Shown piece by piece: positions 23,743-36,210 of a stretch of 64,000 nucleotides of DNA. Origin of the DNA: Hibiscus mutabilis (lineage: Eukaryota > Streptophyta > Magnoliopsida > Malvales > Malvaceae). The notes under the pieces are model-generated. The model was not told where the DNA came from. It saw nothing but the letters and a program-made list of their open reading frames with translations, and did not search any database. Position 1 is the first letter of the stretch. Each line of letters starts with the position of its first letter. The stretch is taken from contig CM033752.1 of the NCBI GenBank assembly GCA_019671005.1, positions 2,852,001 through 2,916,000 of the forward strand, read 5' to 3'. The position numbers were made by a program, and so were the translations under genes.

Positions 23743-25026
23743 TACTATTATAGTACAAAAAATCTATTGTTCCGGATTAAAATATTTTCCAATAGAGATG
23801 ATTTACCTACGAGTCGGATGGATAGTGTAGTTTAGTAATCTTCATCTAATTTGATCCAGACTTGAATAAGGAACTTTTAATTTTGGATTAGGACAGTCAG
23901 AAATCGAACTTAAGGCGATAAAGTATAAATAATCATAAAAATAATAGGTAAAGCTTAAATAAATTAAAATTTGAGGGAAATTCTATATAGTTTCATCATT
24001 GAATTCGACTTAAATTTAATTTAAATATTAAAAATATTTAAATCTAATTATGAAAATACATAAATATTAATATAAAATATAGGGTAGTTCACAAATGGTC
24101 ACTGATTACAAATAACAATTAAACTTTATGTTTTGTAACAAAATGGTAACTCGGTCGTTAAATACTTAACGGACTGTTATGAAACTTTGTATAATAACAC
24201 ATTTAGCCATTCATATTTACATATTCAATCAATTTAATTCATAATTCAAAAAAATAAAATTTAACTCTCATTATTTACATATTCTTTTAATTTAGTCCTA
24301 TTTATAATTAGAAATAATATTAAATATTTAAATTTGCATGCCTTTTACTTTGAAACATCAATAAGCAGTGTATGCTAAGGGTTGTTGATTTGATTGGTTT
24401 ATGTTTTTTTTTTTAAAAAGTGAAACTAGTGGGTTTTTAAATAATGAATGAAGTTTCAATTTATTATCATATAAATAAAAAAATTTAAAGTGAATTTAAA
24501 ATTTTTAAAAGACAACCATTTGTATTCTATTTTTGGATAACTTTACAATGTATATACTGATATATAATACTAATACTACACACCAATATTCACTGCTAAT
24601 ACTTATAAAAAAATTATCACTAAATTATCTTAAAATGTTCATTTTGCTCGCTCAATATTACAAAATGAACATTACATCATTACTTGTCGTTAGGGTGATA
24701 TGGCATTTTAAAATTAGTGAAAATATTTCATTTGCCCCTTAAATGTAATTAAAATTTCATTTTAATATTTTTTAAATATTTTGAAGCAATAATTTCATAA
24801 AAAACATTTTTAAAGAACTATATGAAAATTCAGAAAAGTATATGTAGATGTATATATATGACAAAAAACTTCTGCCACTTTTTGGTGTTCTTTTTTATGC
24901 CTCAACATTAAAAAATTAAATTCCAAGCCATAGCCCTAAATTCTAAATCCTAAAAATATACCAAACTCCTAATTTTTAGTGTGGGCACAGAAAGGGCCTC
25001 CGAAAATGGGCAGAAGAATTATATTC
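23743..25026. other. intergenic, AT-rich
   Basis: No gene is seen. A segment starting AGGGTAGTTCACAAATGGTC at about 24081 looks like one end of a MITE; I could not find its partner end. The frame at 24533-24742 has no recognisable domain. Confidence 0.45.
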
Positions 25027-25050
25027 ATATATATATATATATATATATAT
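25027..25050. repeat. (AT)n microsatellite
   Basis: An uninterrupted AT dinucleotide run immediately left of a MITE; more TATATA follows the MITE at 25272. Confidence 0.9.
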
Positions 25051-25057
25051 TCATATA

Positions 25058-25271
25058 GGGATAAGATTAAGTTACACAGTGTAAAAGTTTTAACTTTTAC
25101 ACTTTTTGGATCGTTGGATGGGTGAAATAGATGACTGAGATTAATAGTAGGTTATGTGGGGATTATCACTTGAAAAAATGAGTTAATCAGCAATCCATTT
25201 CACTCACCCAACGATCCAAAAAACGTGTAAAACTATGAGTTTTACATTCTGTGTAAGTGGATCATATCCCC
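25058..25271. mobile_element. small foldback MITE inserted in a TA repeat, copy 1
   Basis: The left end GGGATAAGATTAAGTTACAC and right end GTGTAAGTGGATCATATCCC are imperfect inverted copies. Inside, TGTAAAAGTTTTAACTTTTA and TTGGATCGTTGGATGGGTGA are mirrored by CACCCAACGATCCAAAAAAC. TATA repeats flank both sides. The same element occurs at 51485-51703. Confidence 0.8.
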
Positions 25272-26046
25272 TATATATACTTACCTATGAGTTTTATACC
25301 TTTGTTGGATCTGATAATAAGATAATAATATCTAGGCTTACTATAAAGAAAGTACTCAAACTATATATATATTTTTTACTTTAGGTGCCTAATGTTTTTT
25401 TTTATCAAAATATGTGTTTAATGTTTCCACTATTACCATTATAGGTGCCTAACATTTTATCTCGTTAATATTTTAAAGTCGGTTTGCTAAAAACCTTGAC
25501 ACCCGATCATTACTTGACTTGTGACTTTGATCTTTTATTAATAAAATAAAATTTCTTAAATTTTAAAAAACCCCTTAAAATCACAGCACTCCCAAAAAAT
25601 TTCTCAAATCGTCGTTGATAACACACCACCGCTGCGATAGTGAGATATCTTTCTCTCGTCGCACAAGTCGCAAGAGCCAGTTCGTTATTGGTCCATCAGC
25701 CACTGGTCGTTCGATTGAAGATTTCATGCTTGGCGTTCGTGGTTCGTTTGGTCATTCATTCGTCGATTTTTGATAATGTAAGGTTAGAGTAATCGATTGT
25801 GATGGTTCAACGAAAGAATTAGTGGGTGGTAGTGGTTGAATTGGTGGTCGGATGAGAGAAATGTATAGAGTTAAGGGTTTAGGGTTAGAGATTTTAAGGA
25901 TTGGATTATTTGATAAATTAAAGATTTTAGGGTTTTTAATAAAACCAATAATTTATAATTTAAAATAAAAATCAAAGAAAATTACATGAATAAGTTATTT
26001 GTCGTGTTTTTATTGATTAGCATATTTTTTTAACCATCGTTAACAT
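25272..26046. other. intergenic, no gene recognised
   Basis: AT-rich ends with a more GC-rich stretch at 25600-25870 (tcgtcgcacaagtcgcaaga). I recognise no protein or repeat family there. A TTTAGGGTTTAGGGTTAGAG-like phrase at 25870-25890 is short and probably chance or TE-derived. Confidence 0.4.
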
Positions 26047-26865
26047 GTAACACCCTAATCCCATTCCGGATTTGATATGCTACATTCGGGTCACCCAAAA
26101 TCTGACACATCAAATTTTCTAATTTAAAATATTAGATTTAGCCATTTTCAAAAATATCAAATCATTCATAATTCCATATAATTAAATAAGCATTTTAAAT
26201 AAGTTTACAAAACAGGAGATCCAAGTTTAAGGCACCGTATATCAAAATAGTAAAGCAAATAGAGTTTACAGACTCAACATTTGTAAGGTCCTATGAATAT
26301 ATAAGCCCAAAACTAAATACTAAGCTTTGTACTATAATGCAATACGATGCTGGGAATCCTTTCTCGATGTGATCCTCAGCCACAATCAACCTACTAACTT
26401 GCGAATAAAAACAATGATTCCGAACGCTAAGCTTACAAAGCTCAGTGGTAGATTTCTACTCGAGCATAATTCGTGATTATTATAAAATAAGCATGTGAGA
26501 TAAATACAGTTTAGAGAGCATAGATAAGGGTTTACTATCTATGAGTTATTATCTAGCCTACACTAGCAAGAGTTCTCAGATCACCTATCTCAAGGCATCA
26601 ATAAGTCTACAAGAAGTCTTACATGTTCCACAATGCTTCACAGTACTCGAGATCACTCAGTCTATCGAGCAAGTTTCATACAGTACCCTGATCACTCAAC
26701 CATCGAGTACATAAGCTTCATTTATAGCATCTACACATCATACATAAACAAATCCATACATCATCTACATAATAGCCAAACAAAGCCCTATTTTACCCGT
26801 GCTCACACCGCCGTCGGGTTACTTGTGCTCACACAGCCATTAGGATAAATAGACTATATTTAGAT
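26047..26865 (-). repeat. outer LTR fragment of the three-level nest, 3' end
   Basis: The plus strand begins TGTAACACCCTAATCCCATTCCGG, the complement of a gypsy LTR 3' end. The LTR is interrupted at 26866 by the next element and resumes at 35275, where the same style of sequence (gatcactcagtctatc at about 35350) recurs, as at about 26650. Confidence 0.65.
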
Positions 26866-27757
26866 TGTAACGCCCCTGAACCAGATGTCACATTTGGGCC
26901 TCAAGCCCAAACCAAAAACCATAAAACTTCTTAAACTGGTTTAGCCCAACAAGACATTTCTCAAAAACATTTAAAGCCAATAGTTGAAAGTATAGATAAA
27001 TAATCAAAATGGTAAAATGAGCTTCAATTTAATTTAAAACATTTGAACATTCGATTTGATTAATACAAATTCAAAATAAGGATTACAAACTCCACCACGT
27101 AAGGTCCTATAAATACATAGCACACTAAACACAAGTATCATACTCTGGAGATCACCACATGCTAGAATCTTGTATCAATAGTAGTGTTCGATCCCACGAT
27201 CCAACAGTCAACCTACGCACGAGAATAATTATTTTGAGAGCTGAGCTTACAAAACTCAGTGGTACACATCTACTCTACTATACTTTATCCTAATCATAAA
27301 CAAAAGTATGCAAGCTAGTACGAGCAATAAGGAGAGATAAATAAACACGTGGCGCTACCTCTAGTCGCCTAAAACATGCTTTCAACATAGTAAAAAATCA
27401 TACATGGCCTACAAGGCCCAACCATACTCGAGATCACACCAGATCAACCGCGCAAAAGCAAACAAAGTCATACCACAAATCTGGAGTGAGGCCCAGTGCC
27501 ATACAACTTCGAGAATATACAATCTGAGTGAGGCCCCGATGCCACACAGCTTCAAGAACGTACACTCTTTGGGTGAGGCCCGATGCCACACAGCTTCGAG
27601 AATGTACACCCATGCTCGGAATCTCTCATTGAAAATCTTCAAATGAGACATGGTGCCACACAACTTCAAGAACGTACATTCGGCATCTTTAACCATGATG
27701 TTGCAACACTTTCTCATTGGTATCTGAATCTCATCAATCAAAGGTAACTCAACCAAT

Positions 27758-27762
27758 CAAGC
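27758..27762 (+). repeat. left target duplication CAAGC of the inner gypsy element
   Basis: CAAGC directly precedes TGTAACGCCC and recurs exactly at 33436-33440 after GGGTTACA. Confidence 0.85.
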
Positions 27763-30598
27763 TGTAACGCCCTGGTTTTGGGCCTAGCAGTTTAAGGGGT
27801 GGTTAGACGGTCTGGTAGACCAAGTTAGTGATTTGAGTCGGAGTTGGGAATAAATATTTTTGAGTGAGTTAAAATATGGAAAATGGTTAAAAATCATTAT
27901 TTATTATATAAATGATTTTGGTGAAATAAATTTTAGAAAATTGAAATTGGAAAGGTGATATTTTGGTTGGTGACCAAAATGTAAATTTGAAAACTGTTTT
28001 AAATGGTGACTAGTTTGAAAAAGGGTCAAATCATTATTTACCGAAACTCTTTGAATCTCTAATTGTTTAGGTTGTTAAGTTTGTGTTTTTGAGGTGTTGT
28101 GGTGGCTTTTAGTTTTTGAAGATATAAAGATGATGTAATCCTATTTGAATGTTGGTTGATGTTAATTGAAGTGCTAGATTGATAGTGTGTGGTTGGGTTA
28201 TGTTAGGAAATAGTTAGATGATGATTTTAGTTGTGGTGGTTAGGTAATTGTGGAAGAATTGTTGAGGTTTGTAAAGGATGTTGTTGCAGTGTTTGAAAGA
28301 ATTGAGATGCATTAATCCTCTGTTGTTATGTGGTTAAAATAGGGGAGGCTGGTCCGGAAGCTATCGGTGAAGCTTTGGAGGCTTTAGACATTTGAATTCG
28401 TGTCAGCAAATTGAGGTTTTGCATGTCGGTGAGTGAGAATGTGGATTTCAGCTTTAAAGTAGTTTAAAGGTGGTTATGGGAGTTTAAACTTAGCTTGAAA
28501 TGCTGGTTTAGACTCGGAAGTAAGTATATAGTGGTTTTCTCTCTCGGCTGTGCTTTTACGAAATAGTTTTATGCACTTGTTTTGAATTACATGGTACCTA
28601 CTGTTTAAGCATGTTTTAAAGTATGTGAGATACTATTTTTAATCATGAAATGATGATGGATGCACGTGGTAAATGATCCATGTAAGTATGTGATTGATAC
28701 TTGTTGAAAGCATGGTTTGTTGCTATGAAAAATGATTTGGTTTAATGCATATAAAAATAGTGAGGTATGCGGTTAATTGTGAATTATATTGAAAAGTGAC
28801 GTGGTTTAAAAATGTTATCGAATATAGTTGGCCAGCCATAGGATTGAGTGCACTATAAAAAGTCACCTTGGATATCGAGGGGTTTTATACAGTGTACAGA
28901 ATATTCCATCCAAGTACCCTAACAGTCAAGGGGTTATAAGGTACCGTAAACTCCCGCTAGTAGGTTAAACATCTAACCGAGGGTTAGGGTAGGTGTCCCC
29001 GTGGGTTGTAAGTGTACCCAGTTGTAATGTACTGCGATTGTATCGCTATTCTGGTTGAGATGGCTTGAAGTGTTGTGAGGACACTTGTTGAATCTGCTTA
29101 TCCGATAAACTATTTTGGTATAGGAACTTGGTTATGATCACTTGTAAGCCAATATAATTGTGGATGTATCATGTAATGGTTTATGTTGTATAATATGATT
29201 TATACATGTTTACTCTTTAAGCTTTGCATAGGATTTGTTATGTATGGAAAAGCTTAAATTGAGGTTTAGCAATGGAATTTGCTGATGGTTAATGATACAT
29301 ATTGCATATGGTTTAATATGCTGGCTTTTGAAAGTGTTAAGTGTATGGTTTTCAAGGTATGATGTTCAAAAGATGTTTAAAGTAATGTTTAAAGGATTAT
29401 TGAAATGAGATTTCACTGTGTTGTTGATAAATGATTTAAAATGCATTGATGGTGTTTTGTTTTGAGCACTCCTCACTAAGCCTAGTGTGCTTACGTTCTC
29501 TTTGTCCATCAATGTAGAGAACTGAAGTTTCGAAGGCAGTAAGGAAGTAAGGGATCGCTAAAGACTTGATACTAAAAATATGTTTCGGACTAGACTATAA
29601 ATAATAAGGGCAATGTGGTTTCTGTTGTTGTTTTGGGAGGTGATTTGTTGAACTCCCTAGTTGGAAAATGTTGTTTGCTACTCTTGGTTTGTAATTGGCC
29701 ATTATGGATTGTTGGTTGCATTGGTTTTGAGATTTGTGTTCTGCTTGGTTTGATTTGTAGGAAGCATGCCTCCAGATTTATAATCGATGGAAAATGCCAT
29801 AATTGGTTGATGAATCTGGGTTGTCTTGCTAAAGTCTGGCCCTTGTATGTGTTGGTTATATGTTAGAAGCATGTTAGGGTGGTTGGTATGGTTAAAAGAA
29901 TGTTAAACCAGCAAAAAATGACATTTTAGGTCCAAGCGTATTGGTATGCGTATTCTTGTTTCGGTATGAGCAAGCCATTTCAAGCTTAACGTATCGGAAC
30001 GTAGGAAAGTGTTTCGATACGGGCTTAGGCCTTTGGAAGACCAGTGTTTTGGTACACAATGAGTCGTTTCGGTACGGGGTAAGTGTAATAGGCAGGGCGT
30101 ATTGGTACGCGAGGGTATTTCGATACGAGTTTTGGTTACTGGAATTTGGGAACTTTAAAATAGCAAATACGTACCAATACGCGTGTAAGTATACCAATAC
30201 GGCTAGCCGTTAATTCAGTTATTTGGATGTTTTGTTGGTTTGTTCTCTTGTGTTTTAGTCCCTGTTTGTTGTGGATGCGATTGTATGAGTATGGATAGTT
30301 GTATTAAGCTAAGTTTTGACATGTGTGCATGAAATTGGACTAATTAAAGATTGGTAACATAAAAAGGGGTTAAGTCCTTGTTGTTTTTTTAAATTGCAAT
30401 TTGGCCCCTAAATTACAATTATAGCCAATTGGATATCGATTCGATACCCGATTGAATTGAGTTTTCTTCCACTGTCAGTATGAGCACATAGGATAATAAT
30501 TGGTGTGTTTCGAGTTTCTTCTTCATGATTTACCTCGGTAAACCTAATGTAGCTTGCTCGGTTAGATCTTGTGACTAGGCCGAGTCGAGAGGGTTACA
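27763..30598 (+). repeat. 5' LTR of the inner gypsy element
   Basis: It begins TGTAACGCCCTGG and ends GAGGGTTACA directly ahead of the primer-binding site, 2,836 bp. A TATA box (TATAAAA, 28854-28860) is conserved at the same place in the related solo LTR (55034-55040), so transcription would start at about 28890 and the last 1.7 kb is R-U5. Repeated phrases (caccttggatatcgagggg, aagtaccctaacagtcaagg) follow the TATA box. A cluster of GGTACCGATACG-like words lies at 29935-30200. Confidence 0.85.
28854..28860 (+). promoter_or_regulatory. TATA box of the inner gypsy LTR promoter
   Basis: GCACTATAAAAAGTCACCTTGG-type context is the same at 55031-55050 in the solo LTR of the same family, which supports a conserved promoter. 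Confidence 0.6.
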
Positions 30599-30599
30599 T

Positions 30600-30618
30600 T
30601 TGGTGGTATCAGAGCTAG
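30600..30618 (+). other. primer-binding site of the inner gypsy element
   Basis: TGGTGGTATCAGAGCTAGG starts one base after the LTR end. TGGTATCAGAGC is complementary to the 3' end of the initiator methionine tRNA used by plant LTR elements. Confidence 0.85.
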
Positions 30619-30869
30619 GTTTGCGATAATTGGGAGTTGGTATGGTTGCTGCAATGTTATTGTGAGTTGTAATCTTGTGTTTTCTATGCACTGTGATTGT
30701 AATATGCATGTTGATTGCTTTATGATATGTTAGGGGAAAATTTGGGAACCCATTACCTTATTACTATAGTCCGAGATGTTTTGGTTTTGAAATAAAAGTT
30801 TTGGATCCTTTCTTTAAGATGGCCTGATTGTTTTGTTTTGGTGAAATATCATGCCTTAGATATATTTTA

Positions 30870-31950
30870 GCACGATGGGACCGAGGAGAGAGTTGCTATA
30901 TGGTACGATTGCTGTTGCCATTTGGCAGAGAAATGAAGAGGATGTCGTACCTCTTGAGGGGTTACCTTCGCCCTCACCTAATCCACTTTCAGAAGTAGAA
31001 CAAGTACCACTTATGCCAGCTAGGCCAAGGATGGGTGACATGGCACCGTTGATTCAGGCCATTACTAGTGTTTTTTAGGCAGCAGTTGTGGGTGTCCATG
31101 TGCCGACACCAGTGGTTGGGCAGACAGGTTTGCCGTTAGAGCATCTTTACAGTCTGGGCAGAGTTGAGTTCCTTGGTCTAGCACCAGAGGCTTCTGAGGA
31201 TTGGTTGGCCAGTACTAAGAGGATACTGAGTCAAATGGGTTGTACGGATGCCCGTAAGTTAGGTTGTGTTGTGTCCTTGTTGTAGGGAGATGCGTATAGC
31301 TGGTGGACCATCGTGACAGTTGGGATAGAGTCCAAGGTTATAACATGGGAGTTCTTTTATGAAGTTTTTTTAGAAAAGGTACTTGGGGGTTCGGTATCTA
31401 GACGAAAAGAAGAGAGAGTTTATGGCTCTAGTACATGGCGGTATGACTGTTTCTGAGTATGAGGTGCAATTTGTGAGGTTGAGCCGGTATACACCTGAGT
31501 TGGTTGCTGATGAGCGACAGTGATGTGATCGTTTTTGCTACGGGCTCATAAAAGAGGTTAAGACATACATGCTTACTGCTGATTATACAGATTTTAATGT
31601 ATTGATTACGCGAGTCAAGGATGTCGAGCAGAATCTTGGTTTAGCTTTTGGGTCTCGAGGTTTTAGCTCTGGTAAGAGAGCAGCAGATTCTAGCTTTGGC
31701 GGTGGTCAGGCGAAGAGAAACCGTGATAGGAGGTATCGCCTTGATTAGAGACGCGGTGGAGTTGTTGTTGGGCATGGAGCATAGGGGCAAGGTGCCCAGG
31801 TTAGAGCTCCACATAATACATGTTGGGCTTGCGGATCACGTGATTATATGAGGCGAGATTGCCCATGTTTGGCCAGAGAATGTCATACACTTGCGGCTGT
31901 TGTGGCTAATGCTTATTGGAGTTGTGGGTCTGACGACCATCTGATAAGTG
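30870..31950 (+). pseudogene. inner gypsy element gag (broken)
   Basis: Gag pieces read EFLGLAPEASEDWLASTKRI (31088-31285), then a capsid region with stops. The zinc knuckle CWACGSRDYMRRDC is encoded at about 31820-31860. At least three stops and several frame changes interrupt it. Confidence 0.75.
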
Positions 31951-32155
31951 ATTTTCCTTTTTTAACTGGAGGTGGGAAGAATGTTGCACCTATTGTTGCT
32001 CCGTAAAGAGGTCGTGATCAGTTTCAGCGCAGAGATGGTGGGTAGAGGACTGTGGCTCATACAGTTGCTATCCAGTCTGAGGGAAGTGGACCAACTAGAG
32101 TGTATACGCACCGAAAGGGTCACAATGACTCTGATGTGATTACAGTACATTCACT

Positions 32156-33115
32156 TTGCAGTCATTGTTGTTGTATTCATTGGTTGATTCAGGCTCTACC
32201 CATTCATATATCTTGAGTGAGTATACACAGTTACTTGATATACCTATTGAAATTCTTAATGTGGGTGTTAGAGTGACCAGTTCTCTTGGAGAGACAGTCG
32301 TGGTTAGGAAGTTGTATCGTAGATATCCGCTGATGGTTTAGGGACACATGTTTGACTTGGATTTTATAGAGTTGTCATTCTACAATTTTGATGTTATTCT
32401 AAGACCGGTTGGTTGACCTAGCATAGGGTTATGGTAGATTCTGAGACCAAACGGATATCCCTAAAGTAGTTTGATGATTTCGAGGTGGTGGTTGTAGGTG
32501 AGAACGCTAAGTTCTTATCTAATGCTATTTCGACTTTAAAAGAGAGTCGAATGATGGATTTTGGATGTCAGGCTTTCTTAACCTATGTAATAAATCCTGG
32601 TTCAAATGAGTTGAGGGTGCAGGATATTCGTACGGTATGCGAGTTTTTGGGTGTTTTTCGGAAGAGTTGCTAGGGTTGCCACCTAATCGTGAGGTGAAGT
32701 TTGGCATTGAGATTTATGCGGATACGACACCAGTGTCAATTGCTCCGTATCGCATGGCCCCAAAGGAGTTGAAAACACAACTGCAAGAGTTTCTTGATCG
32801 AGGGTTTATTATACCAAGTATTTCATCGTGGGGTATACCAGTGTTGTTTGTGAAAAAGAATGATTACCAGCAACTGAACAAGTTGACGATAAAGAATAAG
32901 TATCCTTTGCTGAGGATTGATGATCTGTTTGATCAGTTTAGGGGTGCCTCTTTGTTCTCTAAGATAGATTGGAGGTTTAGGTACTATCAGTTGAAGGTGA
33001 AGGATGTGGATGTGCCCAAGACAGCTTTTCATACGAGGTACGAGCATTATGAGTTTTTGGTGATGCCATTTGGGTTGACCAATGCACTGGCTGCTTTCAT
33101 GGACATGATAAATCA
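32156..33115 (+). pseudogene. inner gypsy element protease and partial reverse transcriptase (broken)
   Basis: The protease motif LVDSGSTHSYI is at about 32180-32210. Reverse transcriptase starts at about 32640 and includes PSISSWGIPVLFVKKND, YQQLNKLTIKNKYPL, LFSKIDWRFRYYQLKV and FLVMPFGLTNALAAFMDMIN. A segment with the LCIDYR stretch is lost. The catalytic DD box is deleted because the sequence passes into LTR before it. Confidence 0.85.
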
Positions 33116-33118
33116 TAT

Positions 33119-33435
33119 TGAGCTAAGTTTTGACATGTGTGCATGAAACTGGACTAATTAAAGATTGGTAACATAAAAAGGGGTTTAGTCCTTGTAGTTT
33201 TTTTGAAATTGCAATTTGGTCCCTAAATTACAATTATAGCCAATTGGATATTGATTCGATGCTCGATTGAATTGAGTTTTCTTCCGTTGTCAGTATGAGC
33301 ACATAGGATAATAATTGACATCTAGAAAGAAAAAAATGGCTGCGTTTCGGGTTTCTTCTTTACAGTTTACCTCGGTAAACCTAATATATCTTGCTCGGTT
33401 CGGTCTTGCGACTAGGCCAGGTCGAGAGGGTTACA
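33119..33435 (+). repeat. remnant of the 3' LTR of the inner gypsy element
   Basis: This matches the last 290 bp of the 5' LTR (for example taattaaagattggtaacat and ggaaaacctaat-type phrases), with a small insertion at about 33320. It ends GAGGGTTACA followed by CAAGC. Confidence 0.85.
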
Positions 33436-35274
33436 CAAGCATCTAAACAACACACAACATGGACACGATCACCACACAACACACAACATTTATATGATTA
33501 CCAAACTCTATGGTTTCTATCAATTATCGAGCCATCACTTAAGTTTACCAACTTGTTAATACATTATGAAAATGTACATTGATCATTCTCATTTATTATC
33601 TTTATTAAACCATATTATCTCATTATCATTCCACGTAAATCATCTTTTATTAGCATTAGAAATTATTTCGTTTAGTCGATATCGGTACTTGAACACGATT
33701 ATTGATATGGTACCTTTAGATACTTGTATTCACACACGTACTGATACTAATATTGCTTACTAGAAATCCTAGACTTCTACAAGTACCGATACGGGTCAAC
33801 CTGTACCGATACAGGCCTCAAATGTGTATTGGTATAGCTGAAGCTCGTACTGATACCCTACACACAGTTTCACACCGTTTCCTTGAATTACGATTTCTTT
33901 ACATTTTCTTAGATCCCTAAAGCATGAAAGTCATTAGAGTTTGTTTACTAATGCATTTAATTAATTAATATTAATTACCAGCTTCATGATTATTTATTTG
34001 AATATTAGCAATTATCAGTCTATTTAGTATAATTTCCATCGAACATGTCAATTCATATCTCAAGCACTCAAGTAACAACATGTAAATCAACCAATCAAAT
34101 AATTATACGAATATTCAAACAATCTTGCACGGTCTCTAAATCTCATAGTAGACTCAATTATTCTCAAGCTCATTAGGCATCTCAATATTTACCAAGTCTC
34201 GTAATACCGGTCTTAACACATGCTTATTCATCATCTACCAATTCTGCAGATACTAACACGCAAGGCAATCCATTTATCATGCTCATGAAGCAATAGAAGT
34301 TAGAGGTATACTAACCTTAAGACAAGTGATAAATCCATATCCAAGCTCCTATAAACATCCCTTTAAACCCAATACTCGAGTCCACAAATTCCTCGGATAA
34401 AACAACTACGATTACATAAGTCATTTCACATTATCAGACTACTTTAGGGGATAAAAGGCGTACAAACATCTTACAGAATTCAAATTTGGCAAAACGAGAT
34501 GCACCAATGGACTCAAAACATTAATAAACCCTCGAGTAGGGTCTCCCAAAAAAATTCAACACTGGTCAAAAGTTAACATCAAATGCAACAGCGGTCAACG
34601 GCTGTAGTGCAACAGCGTGACGCGGCTGGCTCAGCTCGAAGAACCAGCTCAGCCTGCAGCTTGGGTCAGCTTGATAGGGTAGCTCGGCTGAACCGACTAG
34701 ATCCAGCTAGGTTATAGCAGCCCAACTCAGCCGGACGTCACCCTCATGCAGGCGGCGACGCATGTAAGGTGTGTAGTGGCTTTTGGTGGCCAAACGGTGA
34801 TAGTTAAGCCATTTCCCAACTCTCTCGATGCTAGTGAACACGATGGAGGCCTCGGTTTTATATTCTGAGCACTCTAACCCCTTTTAACTAGAACATCCAA
34901 AAGTTTTTTTCTCTCACTCCCTCCGACAGCTGCTCTGATGGCGACGCCACTGGTACTGACAGGCTCGTATTGGCAAGATGAACACAATGAAGGTAGAGGT
35001 GTTGATAACGGACGACCAAATCTTGGTAGATTAGAGTTTCAAAACTCTTTCCTCAATTTTTTTATCATTTCCTCTTCTCTCTCTCCCACTATCCATTTTT
35101 CACATTTTTCTTTTCCTCTCTCCTCCTCAATTCCAACAACTACACCTATTTAAAATTCAAACCCCCTCTAACATAATAGACCCAAACTTAAATACCCATA
35201 CTTAGCTCCCAAAACAATAGCCCATATTCCAAGTCTAACACCCGGTTCACTAACCCAAAGCTCGGGTCATTACA

Positions 35275-35990
35275 TGGATCACCATAGCCACGAATATGTC
35301 TTGGACGTACTTGGATCACATTAGCCACAGCCAGTCCTTACCTGAGGTCACTCAGTCTATCATGCTACTTGAGCTTACATAGTCGTCGAGTTAATTACCT
35401 AATCCGGATCACCACGGCCACATATAGGTTCCTAATCGCACCTAGATCACTCACCCCGTGGGTACGTTAGATGTACTTGTTCATACATCCCTAAGTACGC
35501 ATCCCTTTATATAAGTATCGTAGTACTAACTCTAGGACATTCGGATTCATTTACAACAATCATAAGATAATACGTGCTCCCTGAGTATTCATACACCTCA
35601 CCAAGAGGCAAGTGGCACCAAGCCAAACTACTATGCAAATACCCCCAAGGCATGACACCAACCAACAAGGTTATCTCTCGATTAATCATTTACCAAGCCT
35701 ATGGTACATTATGAAAAGTATTAATCATCATTACATCAATTCATTTGTGTTCTCTAAATAGACAAGCAAGCATTTATCTCATTATGCTCGCATATAGAGG
35801 TGAAATCTTAGCCACGAGTTTATTGATGTCATATATATCTTTAGGAGTATATTAGACCATATACCATAATTTTCTAGCCCCTCCAGCTCCAAATCAACCT
35901 TCTGGGCAGAATGCCCAGTGAATACCAATACTGGGTCGTGAGTACTGGTACGGTACCGTTTGGTATCATGCACAATAACTTAACGTCTAA
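35275..35990 (-). repeat. outer LTR fragment of the nest, continuation
   Basis: Sequence style and phrases continue those of 26047-26865. The right limit is uncertain; after about 35990 the text changes to a MITE-like stretch (aagtgaccataac, 36000-36125). It contains GTACTGGTACGGTACCG at about 35944, another copy of the near-palindromic words. Confidence 0.5.
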
Positions 35991-36210
35991 TGGCAACTAA
36001 CATCTGAGTGACCAAATGTTTTAAAAACAAAAATATAAGTGACCATAACAGTCAATTTTTAAAATCGATGACTAAAAGTGTACGCGGGATAAAGATAAGT
36101 GACCATAACTATAATTTACCCATAATTTAATGACAATTTTAAACTTTATTCATTAAAAATTAGTGATGTACATTGATGTCTGACATTCATTATGTACTTT
36201 TTTTATTTTT

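Larger units (their letters stand above)
27763..33435 (+). mobile_element. inner gypsy element, internally deleted
   Basis: It has a full 5' LTR, primer-binding site, gag, protease and the first part of reverse transcriptase, all broken. At about 33115 the reverse transcriptase jumps straight into the last 318 bp of the 3' LTR (compare 33120 onward with 30303 onward). RNase H, integrase and most of the 3' LTR are gone. The 5-bp duplication CAAGC is intact on both sides, so both outer ends are original. Length and structure fit an insertion followed by one internal deletion. Confidence 0.85.
26866..35274 (-). mobile_element. middle element of the nest: solo LTR (minus), itself interrupted
   Basis: On the minus strand it starts TGTAATGACCCGAGC at 35274 and ends GGGGCGTTACA at 26866. 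Removing the inner element leaves an LTR of about 2.73 kb. Flanks are TAGAT (26861-26865) and TGGAT (35275-35279), a 5-bp duplication with one change. No internal domain belongs to it, so it is a solo LTR formed by recombination between LTRs. Part of it (33780-33860) carries the CGTACCGATACG-type motif. The GC-rich part at 34600-34800 is noncoding. Confidence 0.75.

Noticed and set aside
27404..27756. Overlapping frames with repeated CHTASRM or CTFLKLCG phrases
   Set aside because: They come from short direct repeats (cacacagcttcgagaatgta) within LTR sequence, on both strands, so they are not protein-coding.
29892..30213. Two opposing frames of 90-101 residues
   Set aside because: They lie in the near-palindromic motif cluster of an LTR. 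Open frames on both strands result from the repeated words.
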